From an uncultured Lachnospiraceae bacterium (GTDB taxonomy: Bacteria > Bacillota > Clostridia > Lachnospirales > Lachnospiraceae), in assembly GCA_902793685.1 (NCBI GenBank), contig CADBEN010000001.1:124001-188000 (forward strand): a stretch of 64,000 bases of DNA. The letters are read 5' to 3'. This document shows, in pieces, positions 8,174 through 15,890 of the stretch (positions within the stretch are counted from its first letter, which is position 1; every line of letters starts with the position of its first letter). The position numbers were made by a program, and so were the translations under genes. Below the pieces are notes generated by a model. That model was not told the DNA's origin. It worked only from the letters and a program-made list of their open reading frames with translations, and did no database searches.

Positions 8174-8215
8174 AGCCCTGTACAGGAATAGATCCTGCAC
8201 AGGGCTATTTCTTTT
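8174..8215. terminator. Bidirectional terminator between DUF1858 gene and lexA
   Basis: 14-bp stem with one mismatch (8174-8187/8193-8206), loop ATAGA, followed by ATTTCTTTTT on the plus strand. It lies 25 nt after the DUF1858 stop and just before the lexA 3' end, so it may also help stop lexA transcripts. Confidence 0.88.
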
Positions 8216-8220
8216 TCAGG

Positions 8221-8835
8221 TCACATCATACGGAAGAGGCCGATGACCTTTCCGAGGACTTCGCAGTGGTCGGTGATGATGGGATCCATGAAGTCGTTTT
8301 CCGGCTGGAGACGATAATGGCCGTTTTCCTTGTAGAAGCGCTTGACGGTGGCACCGTCATCCACCATGCAGACAGCGATCTCGCCGTTCCGGACAGAAGG
8401 CTGCCGGGCAACGAGGACATTATCCCCGTCATAAATACCGACATTGATCATGGAGTCCCCGCGGACCTTCAGCATGAAGGTCTCAACGTTCGGAAGCATG
8501 TCTGCAGGGATCGGGAAGTAGTCGACGATGTTCTGCTCCGCAAGGATCGGCTCGCCGGCAGCGACGCGGCCCACCATGGGAATGTTGGCGATCTCGCGGC
8601 GGGTCAGGTTGAAGGTGTCATCCACGATCTCGATGGTCCTGGGCTTGGTGGGATCCTTGCGGATATAACCGTTTTTCTCCAGGGTCTCAAGATGTGCGTG
8701 AACAGAAGAAGTGGAGCGGAGATGCACCGCTTCACAGATCTCCCGTACAGCCGGCGGATAACCTTTCTTCAGGATGCAGTCCTTGATATATTCCAGTATT
8801 TCCTGCTGCTTTGCAGTGATCTTTCCCTTTGCCAT
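8221..8835 (-). CDS. lexA: LexA repressor of the SOS response
   Basis: 204 residues. Winged-helix DNA-binding domain at 1-65; self-cleavage site Ala93-Gly94 in RVAAGEPI; catalytic Ser128 in RGDSM and Lys165 in ATVKRF, so RecA-stimulated autocleavage should be intact. AGGAGG lies 7 nt before the ATG. Divergent to it is a small LysM/membrane gene, the same arrangement as Bacillus lexA-yneA. LexA boxes in the shared 300-bp region imply autoregulation. Confidence 0.98.
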   Translation of the reverse strand: MAKGKITAKQQEILEYIKDCILKKGYPPAVREICEAVHLRSTSSVHAHLETLEKNGYIRKDPTKPRTIEIVDDTFNLTRREIANIPMVGRVAAGEPILAEQNIVDYFPIPADMLPNVETFMLKVRGDSMINVGIYDGDNVLVARQPSVRNGEIAVCMVDDGATVKRFYKENGHYRLQPENDFMDPIITDHCEVLGKVIGLFRMM

Positions 8836-8930
8836 CCGGCTTCCCTCCTAACATATTCAGAGCTTCGGAAACACTTGGCGCTTCCGGAGAGCGTTAATTC
8901 AGCTGCGGAAGTAAACCCCGGCAGCCATAC

Positions 8931-8997
8931 TGCGGAATCCGGTTCCGCACAGGAGTTTCCACTTGATTGCGGAAGTTAGTTCCGCACAGGAGTTTCC
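8931..8997 (-). repeat. Tandem 37-nt-period hairpin repeats in lexA leader
   Basis: Two copies, 8931-8960 and 8968-8997. Each has TGCGGAA, a different 5-nt loop (TCCGG or GTTAG), TTCCGCA and then an identical CAGGAGTTTCC. A third half-motif TGCGGAA lies at 8904-8910. In the transcript each copy would fold as a 7-bp hairpin. Confidence 0.85.
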
Positions 8998-9005
8998 CTG
9001 AGGCT

Positions 9006-9034
9006 ATCATAGCATGTATGTTCGAAAAATGCAA
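9006..9034 (-). promoter_or_regulatory. lexA promoter
   Basis: On the minus strand: TTGCAT (9034-9029), a 17-bp spacer and TATGAT (9011-9006) with a TGC extension. The spacer holds a perfect CGAAC LexA half-site (9024-9020). Confidence 0.8.
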
Positions 9035-9045
9035 ACAATTGTTCG
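9032..9045. promoter_or_regulatory. LexA box 1
   Basis: CAAACAATTGTTCG: one mismatch to the Gram-positive LexA consensus CGAAC-N4-GTTCG. It overlaps the lexA -35 element. Confidence 0.7.
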
Positions 9046-9054
9046 ATAAAGTAA

Positions 9055-9083
9055 TTGACAAACGCACGTTCGCATTGTAATAT
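9055..9083 (+). promoter_or_regulatory. Promoter of the SOS-type LysM gene
   Basis: TTGACA (9055-9060), a 17-bp spacer and TAATAT (9078-9083). LexA box 2 fills the spacer and box 3 lies just after the -10, so repression by LexA is expected. Confidence 0.85.
9059..9072. promoter_or_regulatory. LexA box 2
   Basis: CAAACGCACGTTCG: one mismatch to CGAAC-N4-GTTCG, between -35 and -10 of the plus-strand promoter. Confidence 0.75.
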
Positions 9084-9090
9084 GAGACAA

Positions 9091-9102
9091 GAACGAATGT
9101 TC
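9091..9102. promoter_or_regulatory. LexA box 3
   Basis: GAACGAATGTTC: exact GAAC-N4-GTTC, placed around the expected transcription start of the plus-strand gene. Confidence 0.8.
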
Positions 9103-9135
9103 GGAAACACGGGGGAGAAGAACGGGGGAGAAGAG

Positions 9136-9468
9136 ATGAGCAGGTCTGAGATGCGCAGGATCGAAAAAACCAACAGAACCTTTGCAAAGCTGGTGCTGAC
9201 AGCAGTTATACTGTTTCTCCTGATCATTGCGGCAGAGCACGGAACCATGACGGTCCTGGCAGAAGAGCCTGCAGTTTACGGGACAAAGACAGCTGTCTAC
9301 GAGTCCGTGAAAGTAGGAGAAGGAGAGGATCTAGAGATCATAGCGGACCGCTGCGAGCGCGGAGAACTGTCCCGGGAAGCTTATATCGAAACGCTCCGGC
9401 GGATCAATGGTCTTCACGGCAGCCGTATACACCGCGGATGCTGGATCGCAGTAGTGAATTACCGCTGA
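9136..9468 (+). CDS. SOS-inducible LysM-like membrane protein, YneA-type cell-division inhibitor candidate
   Basis: 110 residues: a basic N-terminus, one transmembrane segment (about 16-34) and an extracytoplasmic region (about 56-108) with the spacing of a LysM domain (VKVGEGEDLEIIADR ... INGL ... HRGCWIAVV). GGGGGAG lies 5 nt before the ATG at 9136; upstream in-frame ATGs lie in the promoter. Bacillus YneA, also divergent from lexA and repressed by it, is a short membrane/LysM protein that delays septation during SOS. Sequence identity to YneA cannot be judged here, so the role is inferred from architecture, position and LexA boxes. Confidence 0.75.
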   Translation: MSRSEMRRIEKTNRTFAKLVLTAVILFLLIIAAEHGTMTVLAEEPAVYGTKTAVYESVKVGEGEDLEIIADRCERGELSREAYIETLRRINGLHGSRIHRGCWIAVVNYR

Positions 9469-9479
9469 AACTAATATAG

Positions 9480-9504
9480 GTTTACATAATAATATTATGT
9501 AAAC
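9480..9504. repeat. 25-bp perfect AT-rich palindrome
   Basis: Arms GTTTACATAATA and TATTATGTAAAC around a single central A, 11 nt after the stop of the LysM gene. There is no U-tract, so it resembles a protein-binding dyad more than a terminator. Confidence 0.8.
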
Positions 9505-9513
9505 TGCTTCGGC

Positions 9514-9560
9514 AAAGAAACAGACCGGCAGCTCCGGGGAGATCCCGGGTCTGCCGGTCT
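9514..9560 (-). terminator. Terminator of the secreted low-complexity protein gene
   Basis: AGACCGGCAG (9522-9531) pairs with CTGCCGGTCT (9551-9560); on the minus strand it is followed by GTTTCTTT. Confidence 0.8.
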
Positions 9561-9609
9561 TATCAGTTTTGGAAGTATTTGATTTCCTGATGAGATTCCG
9601 TCCGGGAGA

Positions 9610-10527
9610 TCAGGAAGCGCTTTTCGTTTCCTCTGCAGCGGCTGTTTCCGCAGCAGCAGTTTCCGCAGCGGAAGTTTCCGCGGCGGTCGTTTCCTGAGCC
9701 GCAGCTTCCTGAGCGGCAGTTTCCTGAGCCGCAGCTTCCTGAGCCGCAGCTTCCTGTGCGGCAGCCTCAGCCGCCGCCTGTGCATATGCTTCCCTGATCT
9801 GCTTGTCGATTTCTTCGGCATTTTCAATATAAGCGTTGTAGACAGCATTGATCAGGTCATAGTCGTCATTCAGCGCATAAATAAAAGTGTTCAGGGATTT
9901 CTGGAAGCTGTCGGAACTTGCCTCCGGAAGGCTTTTTCCGTACTGAACCGTGAGGCCGACGCTTTCCTTGATCTTTTCATAAGCCGGGTAGAGTGAAGCA
10001 ATATTGTAAATGACCTGCTCGCAGGGCACCAGCTCCTCCTCGACGATCTTTTTCGCTTCGGCAGCAGTGGTCGCATTGTTCAGTCTGGATGCAGGCTCGG
10101 CTTCAAGAGAAAGATAATATTTCATGTCCCCGAGAGCGGCAATGGTATCAAAGTCCGGATGAGCGGAGATAAAACCCTTTGTTACGGCGAGATCCGTGTA
10201 TCCTTCGCGAACCCATCTTTCATAGGTCATCACATGCACCGTGCCGTCTGCCTCACACCAGCAGCCATCCTTATCCACCAGCGAGCCGTCCGGCGCCTGC
10301 GCGTCGGTGAGAAGCTTTCCGTCAGAGCCGAAATAATAGCATTCCGCATTGCCGTCGCCTTCGCCGTCCAGCCATGCCCATCCGTCGGCAACATAGTTCT
10401 CTGTGCCGTCAAACTTATAATACCAGTCTTTGCCATCCAGACTGGTTTCCCATCCGGCATGAGCGGGGACTGCGGCCAGAACAGATACTGCAGATGCGAT
10501 CAACAGTGTTTTGAAAAATCTCTTCAT
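9610..10527 (-). CDS. Secreted protein with C-terminal Ala/Glu/Thr-rich repeats
   Basis: 305 residues. A classical signal peptide (MKRFFKTLLIASAVSVLAA, cut after AHA) is followed by an aromatic/Gly region (DWYYKFDG, then DGWAWLDGEG and YYFGSDGKLL) that resembles the repeats of cell-wall or choline-binding proteins, a helical middle part, and a tail of AAQEAAAQE and AAETAAAE repeats. The ATG at 10527 has AGGAGG upstream; the longer frame has no such site. A promoter lies at 10620-10648. Function unknown; a surface or wall-associated protein is inferred. Confidence 0.75.
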   Translation of the reverse strand: MKRFFKTLLIASAVSVLAAVPAHAGWETSLDGKDWYYKFDGTENYVADGWAWLDGEGDGNAECYYFGSDGKLLTDAQAPDGSLVDKDGCWCEADGTVHVMTYERWVREGYTDLAVTKGFISAHPDFDTIAALGDMKYYLSLEAEPASRLNNATTAAEAKKIVEEELVPCEQVIYNIASLYPAYEKIKESVGLTVQYGKSLPEASSDSFQKSLNTFIYALNDDYDLINAVYNAYIENAEEIDKQIREAYAQAAAEAAAQEAAAQEAAAQETAAQEAAAQETTAAETSAAETAAAETAAAEETKSAS

Positions 10528-10619
10528 AATTCGACCTCCTGTAGAACTTCCCGGTGATCCTTCCGGGCGTCTTATTAAATTACGATTCGGGATAGAGTTA
10601 TCTGATATATACAACAGAA

Positions 10620-10648
10620 ATCATATCATGATATTGACCGATTGTTAA
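10620..10648 (-). promoter_or_regulatory. Promoter of the secreted protein gene
   Basis: Minus strand TTAACA (10648-10643), 17 bp, TATGAT (10625-10620). The -35 lies only about 10 bp from the end of the upstream recombinase gene. Confidence 0.7.
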
Positions 10649-10657
10649 TAGGAAAAG

Positions 10658-11734
10658 TTATGATTCGGGATCCTCCCGCAGCCGGACCTTGTTTCTGGCG
10701 CTTCTGCGGCGGTCCTCCTGAAGCGCTGCGTAGTGCTTACGGGTGGTGTTGACATCGTTGTGGCCAAGGACGTCCGCCACCAGGTAAATATCACCGGTCT
10801 CGCGGTACAGGCTGGTGCCGTAGGTGCTGCGCAGCTTGTGAGGCGTGATCTTTTTCAGCGGCGCGGCGGTCCTGGCGTATTTCTTCACCATATTCTCGAC
10901 GCTGCGGACGTTCATCCGGCGGTTCTGGAGGGAGAGGAAGAGGGCCTCCTCAGAGCCCTCGGCGGGAGAAATATGCTCCCGTTCCTCCAGCCAGTTAAGC
11001 AAAGCTTCCTCGACCTCGTCCCCGAAATAGACCACCTGTTCCTTGCCGCCTTTTCGGTGGACCCTGATGCCGTCGTTCCGGAAATCTACGTCATTGACGT
11101 CCAGGCCGACGCATTCCGAGACACGGATCCCGGTGCCGAGAAGCAGGGTCAGAATTGCCAGATCCCGGATCTTTGTCTTTTCATGGAAAGCCTTCTGGCG
11201 TTCCGTCAGCCGGTCGCCGCTTTCCGCCTGATCCAGCATGAGGGCAACCTCGTCCACGTCCAGACGGATGATCTCTTTTTCGTGGAGCTTCGGCATCAGG
11301 ACCCGGGCAGCAGGATCGTTTTCCACCATTTCCTTCTGGTACAGGTATTTGTAGAAGCTTTTGAGAGAGCTGACCTTGCGTTTGACGCCGGTCTCGCGGT
11401 TCATGACGCCGCCCCGGGGATTGGCCTCGGCAGGGCGGTATTTCAGATACTCCATGTATTCCTCGATATCCGTCGGCGTAAGCTGTCCGAGCATGTCCAA
11501 AGTGATATTGCGGATTCCGCCGCATTTCGCGATGACCGGGTTCTCGTCTATCAGATACTGGAAAAAGATCCTGAGATCATATGCGTAGGCGATGCGGGTG
11601 CGGGACTGGGTCCGCGGCTCGATCCCGCGGAAGTAAGTTCTGCAGTACGGCGGAAGTTCAGAGATCATTTCCCTGAGCCGCCGGATATTTTCCCGGTCGA
11701 TTTTTTCGCTGTAGTTCAGACTGTCTGAAGCCAT
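10658..11734 (-). CDS. Tyrosine recombinase (XerC/XerD-type integrase)
   Basis: 358 residues with an N-terminal SAM-like core-binding domain (about 45-140) and a complete catalytic domain: Arg204 (GTGIRVSE), Lys in the RKGGK hairpin (228-231), His299-x-x-Arg302 (HKLR), His325 (LGH) and nucleophile Tyr335 (KHY). No phage genes or att-like direct repeats were seen around it, so a chromosomal Xer-like role is more likely than a prophage integrase; this is inference. GGAGG lies upstream of the ATG. Codon usage is like its neighbours. Confidence 0.88.
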   Translation of the reverse strand: MASDSLNYSEKIDRENIRRLREMISELPPYCRTYFRGIEPRTQSRTRIAYAYDLRIFFQYLIDENPVIAKCGGIRNITLDMLGQLTPTDIEEYMEYLKYRPAEANPRGGVMNRETGVKRKVSSLKSFYKYLYQKEMVENDPAARVLMPKLHEKEIIRLDVDEVALMLDQAESGDRLTERQKAFHEKTKIRDLAILTLLLGTGIRVSECVGLDVNDVDFRNDGIRVHRKGGKEQVVYFGDEVEEALLNWLEEREHISPAEGSEEALFLSLQNRRMNVRSVENMVKKYARTAAPLKKITPHKLRSTYGTSLYRETGDIYLVADVLGHNDVNTTRKHYAALQEDRRRSARNKVRLREDPES

Positions 11735-11831
11735 ATAGAGGATACCTCCGGAATATTGATGAAAGCATGCCTGGATCCCTTGCTATTTATTCGTTAAACA
11801 AGAGTTTCGCGAATAGTTAGATGCCGCTCTC

Positions 11832-11860
11832 ATACTACCGCTCCATACGGAAAATGTCAA
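11832..11860 (-). promoter_or_regulatory. Promoter of the tyrosine recombinase gene
   Basis: Minus strand TTGACA (11860-11855), 17 bp, TAGTAT (11837-11832). It leaves a leader of about 90 nt. Confidence 0.8.
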
Positions 11861-11913
11861 GGCAGTCCTGTTCAGAGGGATCTGAGGACATTTTTATATG
11901 TGATGCATATGAC

Positions 11914-11984
11914 AAATAAAAAAAGAAACACACCGTCTGCCGGAAGGAATTGCCTCTGACACACGGTGTGAATTTCTTTTTTTT
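11914..11984. terminator. Bidirectional terminator after the LCP gene
   Basis: CACACCGT (11929-11936) pairs with ACGGTGTG (11963-11970). T-runs follow on both strands. On the minus strand it ends the yfhO-argH-NlpC-LCP operon. Confidence 0.85.
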
Positions 11985-13818
11985 AAAGACCGACGCCCGG
12001 GCCGGCGCTTTCAGGTTCTGTGGTGCGTTCTGTCGGCGCGCCGAAAAGACGGTTGATCTGGTCTTTGGAAGGATCTGAAGCACTCTGGGACGATTTAAAC
12101 GGATTGAAGCCCGGACCGCGTGTTTCCCCGTCAGAGCCCTCGGAAACGCTCTCAGAGGCTTCTGACGCGTTCTGAGACCCTTCCGAAGTCTTTCCCTGCC
12201 CGGTATTGTCTGTGGAATCCCCGGATCCGGATGCTGCAGTATTGCCGGTTTCGTCCGCGGCGTTTGCTGTTTCTTCAGCTTCTGCAGATTCCTCCGCAGA
12301 GCTGCTTTCCTCTGACGAGGCTGTTTCCTTTGCGGTGGTCGTTTCCTCTGAAGCAGCGGTTTCCTTCGCCTTCGTTGTTTCAGCGGCTTTGGTGGTTTCA
12401 CGGATCTTTTCCGTCTCTCCGGAACTTCCGCGGGAACCGGAGCCCGAACCGAGATCTCCGTCCCCTTCAGGTGTCTTGACACCTGCCTGTTCGTCCGCTT
12501 TCTTTCCGGTCTTCTTTACCAGCCTGCTGCTGACCTCCCGGACAGATTCCGGAGCCTTGTAATTGTCGTCGTCAAAGAGGAACTTGTGCAGCTGGACGAC
12601 ATTGGTCTCCAGCGTGACGGGTATTACGGAATCCCTGCCATCGATCTTCCCGGTGGTCTTTTCAAAGGGGAAGCCGCCGGTGGCTCCCAGGTAATACTTT
12701 TTCGCCTTCACTGCCATGGGAAGCAGGTCGTCGATGGTGACGCTGGTCTTCGTCAGCGGCATCACACTGGTCACAAGCTCCATCAGCGTGGCGGGATCAG
12801 CCTTTTTGGCTTTTTCAACCAGAAGGGAAACGACTCTCCTCTGCCGCTCCGTCCGCTGGAAATCCGTATCCATCAGCCTGAGGCGCGCGTATGCCACCGC
12901 CTGGACGCCGTCCAGATGGTTCATCCCCGCCTGCTTAAGCTGTACGGAGCCGATGCCGGTGGCCTCGACGGTCTCGGTGATAAAGGCATTGATATAGGCA
13001 AATTCCGGTTCGGTGATCTCAATGTCGACCCCGCCCAGAATATTGATGGCATCGATCACGGCCTTCCAGTTGAACGTGGCGTAGTCGTCCGGGACGATGT
13101 CGAGATTGTGCTTCATGGTCCAGAGCGCCTGCTCAGGGCCTCCGCGGAAATACGCCTCGTTGAATTTGTGATATTTTCCCTCTTTGTCGATCTGAACGTA
13201 GAGATCACGGTAGACCGACACAAGCCGGACTTCCCCGGTCTCCCGGTTCAGACATGCGATCATATTTACGTCCGACAGCGCCCCTTTTCCCAGAGACCCG
13301 TCTCTCGAGTCCACGCCGAAGACCGCCACAGTATAGAACCCCTTTTCCGGGATCTCCGGTTTTGCCTCCGGGATCTCCGGGTCTGCTGTGCCGCTTCTTC
13401 TGCCTTTTCCCAGAGACCAGATTCCGAACACCGTCAGCGCAAGCATCAGTCCCAGGATCAGCGTGCGAAGAGGATGGGATTTTTTCCTGGATCTCCTTGT
13501 CCGCTGCGCGCCGCCTCCGGAACGCCCGTTTCCTGCGTTTCGCCCGGCTCCCGCATCCCGGCCCTGCCCGGCTGTCCTTCCGCTTCCGCCCGCCCCGGGA
13601 TCTCCGTCCACGTCGATAAAGAAACTGCCGACGACGGCACTCTTTCCTTTCCCCGGATCATCCGGAGAAGCCCCGAGATACAGTTCATCCTGCTGTGCGC
13701 GTCCTGTCCCGCGGCTTTTTCCGCCGGCGCGGCTGTGTTCCGGTTCCCGTTTCCGGGCCTCTTCCCTGATCCGCCGGAGCCGTTCGATATTAGATTCTTC
13801 GTTTTTGTTTTCTCTCAT
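11983..13818 (-). CDS. LytR-CpsA-Psr (LCP) family protein
   Basis: 611 residues. LCP enzymes attach teichoic acids, capsules or glycans to peptidoglycan. Seen: a long basic, Gly-rich cytoplasmic N-terminus (1-115), one transmembrane segment (~118-136), the LCP domain (~165-400) with FGVDSRDG, SDVNMIACLN, VSVYRDLYV, FNEAYFRGGP and YARLRLMDTDFQRTERQRR, then a C-terminal Ser/Thr/Glu tail (ETTKAAETT, SSEESSSAEE). The long N-terminus and low-complexity tail are unusual for the family. Twelve nt after the NlpC-like gene, so in the same operon. Confidence 0.93.
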   Translation of the reverse strand: MRENKNEESNIERLRRIREEARKREPEHSRAGGKSRGTGRAQQDELYLGASPDDPGKGKSAVVGSFFIDVDGDPGAGGSGRTAGQGRDAGAGRNAGNGRSGGGAQRTRRSRKKSHPLRTLILGLMLALTVFGIWSLGKGRRSGTADPEIPEAKPEIPEKGFYTVAVFGVDSRDGSLGKGALSDVNMIACLNRETGEVRLVSVYRDLYVQIDKEGKYHKFNEAYFRGGPEQALWTMKHNLDIVPDDYATFNWKAVIDAINILGGVDIEITEPEFAYINAFITETVEATGIGSVQLKQAGMNHLDGVQAVAYARLRLMDTDFQRTERQRRVVSLLVEKAKKADPATLMELVTSVMPLTKTSVTIDDLLPMAVKAKKYYLGATGGFPFEKTTGKIDGRDSVIPVTLETNVVQLHKFLFDDDNYKAPESVREVSSRLVKKTGKKADEQAGVKTPEGDGDLGSGSGSRGSSGETEKIRETTKAAETTKAKETAASEETTTAKETASSEESSSAEESAEAEETANAADETGNTAASGSGDSTDNTGQGKTSEGSQNASEASESVSEGSDGETRGPGFNPFKSSQSASDPSKDQINRLFGAPTERTTEPESAGPGVGL

Positions 13819-13829
13819 ATCCCCTGTTT

Positions 13830-15890
13830 TCAGTCGAGCAGATTTCTGCAGGACATCCCCGTGTCGGTCTGGACTGTCATAACGACGTTGTTGGTCACAC
13901 CGCCAGTCTCATGAATACAGATTGCCTGCCCCTCTTCATCCCACCGGAAAAACATCAGCACATGTCCGATAGTCTCTTCTCCGCCGGCGCGGACCAGAAT
14001 GTCTCCTGTCTGAAGATCCTTTCTGCGGATCTCATGTCCCAGATGGATCAGTCCGCCGGTGCTGGATTCACTGAGGGGCGTGCCGAAGGTGCTCCACCAG
14101 TTCCACGCCAGCCATCCGGAGCAGTCAAGTCCCCGGAAGACTCTTCCCTTGTAATCCGGTCCGACGAGGGTGCCGAAATGATTCTTGTCATAATCCGCCG
14201 AGGAAGCCTTGCCGCCGAAGTAATATGGAATGCGGCCTATGCTGCCCAGGGCGTTTTCCGCCAGCCTCCTGCGGTCTTCACTGAGATCCTCCGGAAGCAG
14301 CTCCAGATAGGATTTGATCTCTGACTCGGAAAGAGGCGAGGTTTTGGAGAACAGGCTGACGGAGAGGCCGTAGTCCGCATACCAGTCAGCTGCGGCAAGG
14401 GCCCTGGCTTCTGCCATGGTCTCCTCGGTCCAGCCCTGCCAGTTCTCATTGAAATTCTTTTTCTTTCCGCCGATGGGATCCAGCGTAAAGAGGTTTTTCT
14501 TACCGTCCAGACCATAGATCACAGCTTTGACCGTCAGGTCTATATGGCCGGGACATTTCATGAATTTACTGACCGCAGGATCCACTGCAGGAGCTTCGCT
14601 TTCAGCAGCGGCCTGATTCAGTCCGCCGTCTTCTGCCGACGCAGCGGCTTCCTGTCCGTCGGCACTCTCAGCGGCGGTATTACCACCCTCTGCAGCCGAT
14701 GCTGCGGCCGTATCCTGAATCTCTGAGGCGGCAGCTTCGGCTGCGCTTTCAACGATGGACTCTGCAGCCGTCTCTGCAGCCGTCTCTGCAGCTGTCTCTG
14801 CAGCTGTCTCCATGGATGTTTCTGCAGCTGTTTCCGCAGAGGTACTCTGCGCTTCTGTCATCAATGCCGCACCGGGTCCCGAGATCTCCTGGTCAACCGC
14901 GACTACACCGGCGTTCTGCAAGGCAGCGGCTATTGCCGCGGATGCCGCATCGTCGTTCATGGCCGCATCTGACGTGTCTGCGGCCATTCCCTCGCCGGCC
15001 GCTGCGTCCCCCGGCGTTGCATCAGAGACAGCCTCTTCTGCATTTCCGGCTCCGCCCGCCGATACGGCAGCAGCGGCGGCAACACTCGCAGCAGGTTTCT
15101 CGGCATGCTGTCCGTTTCCGCGCCGGATCGCTTTGGCTACCTGTTCCTGCGTAAGACAGTCATCCGCGTCATAGTAGACCTGGCCGATGGATGCTGACGA
15201 GGAATGGGAAGCGTTCCAGAGTTTCTTCGCGTAACTGTAGAAGGTGTCATAGTCTTCGATCCCGTTGTGCCAGCAGTAGACGCTTGCCATGGCCAGGATC
15301 TCTTTTACATTGGAGCTCACGGGATTTGCTTTTCCGTTTCCGTCCGTGATGCTGACGTTGATATTCTTCCACTTCCCGATGTCCCAGGTGGAAGGATCGT
15401 CGATGTTGTGTTTGTCGTCCGTAATATTGTACTTACCCATGACCCGGGAGCGGTCAATGCCCAGCGCCGCGGCTGCGTTCGCGGGACGCTGTGTGCTGTA
15501 ACGGAAAACAGAAGTCTGCCAGTCCGTGTCACGTTCATAGAGATCACGGAAGGCCTTGCCGCCGTAGCTCTGGAGGGGGTCCTCCGGATCCTCGGCGTTC
15601 TCCGGGAACAGATAACGGAAATTGTAGACCGTGGGCCCAGGTTCCGGAACCGCAGGTTCAGGTTCCGTCTCCGGGACCGTGGTCTCGGGCACGGTCGTCT
15701 CCGGGGGCGCCGTGGTCTCAGGCGCAGTCTCCTGCACTGTGGTCTCAGGCACTTCCGTCTCAGGAACTGCCTGAATCTCCGCTGCAGGCGGAGTCTGCGG
15801 GTACAGGGAAACAGCCCCCCCTGAGACGACCGCACCGGTCACCGCCATGGCAAGCGAAATCAGTATTCTTTTGAGGAGCGCGCCCGTCAC
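13830..15890 (-). CDS. Secreted NlpC/P60-like cysteine peptidase with low-complexity linker
   Basis: 686 residues. Signal/anchor at 8-28; a Pro/Glu/Thr-rich stretch (ETTVPETTVPE); a globular region (~85-250); an Ala/Glu/Thr-rich linker (~250-430) with ETAAETAAE repeats; then a region ending in an NlpC/P60-like fold with Cys590 (LDCSGW), His643 (IGHV) and a second His660 (HETGG). Such domains hydrolyse peptidoglycan stem peptides. The GTG start overlaps the argH stop (GTGA), so translation is probably coupled. Substrate unknown; NlpC/P60 is assigned from the Cys/His pattern. Confidence 0.8.
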   Translation of the reverse strand: MTGALLKRILISLAMAVTGAVVSGGAVSLYPQTPPAAEIQAVPETEVPETTVQETAPETTAPPETTVPETTVPETEPEPAVPEPGPTVYNFRYLFPENAEDPEDPLQSYGGKAFRDLYERDTDWQTSVFRYSTQRPANAAAALGIDRSRVMGKYNITDDKHNIDDPSTWDIGKWKNINVSITDGNGKANPVSSNVKEILAMASVYCWHNGIEDYDTFYSYAKKLWNASHSSSASIGQVYYDADDCLTQEQVAKAIRRGNGQHAEKPAASVAAAAAVSAGGAGNAEEAVSDATPGDAAAGEGMAADTSDAAMNDDAASAAIAAALQNAGVVAVDQEISGPGAALMTEAQSTSAETAAETSMETAAETAAETAAETAAESIVESAAEAAASEIQDTAAASAAEGGNTAAESADGQEAAASAEDGGLNQAAAESEAPAVDPAVSKFMKCPGHIDLTVKAVIYGLDGKKNLFTLDPIGGKKKNFNENWQGWTEETMAEARALAAADWYADYGLSVSLFSKTSPLSESEIKSYLELLPEDLSEDRRRLAENALGSIGRIPYYFGGKASSADYDKNHFGTLVGPDYKGRVFRGLDCSGWLAWNWWSTFGTPLSESSTGGLIHLGHEIRRKDLQTGDILVRAGGEETIGHVLMFFRWDEEGQAICIHETGGVTNNVVMTVQTDTGMSCRNLLD

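Larger units (their letters stand above)
8836..9135. promoter_or_regulatory. Divergent SOS control region (lexA / LysM gene)
   Basis: 300 bp without a gene. It contains the lexA promoter on the minus strand, a consensus promoter on the plus strand, three LexA-type boxes and, inside the predicted lexA 5' leader (about 8836-8999), two tandem structured repeats. The parts are listed separately. Confidence 0.85.

Noticed and set aside
9055-9135. Upstream in-frame start for the SOS-type LysM gene
   Set aside because: The extra codons fall within the promoter and LexA boxes; ATG 9136 has a proper Shine-Dalgarno.
10658-11734. Prophage or integrative element marked by the integrase
   Set aside because: No phage, conjugation or att-like repeats nearby, and neighbours are housekeeping genes, so it is treated as a chromosomal tyrosine recombinase.
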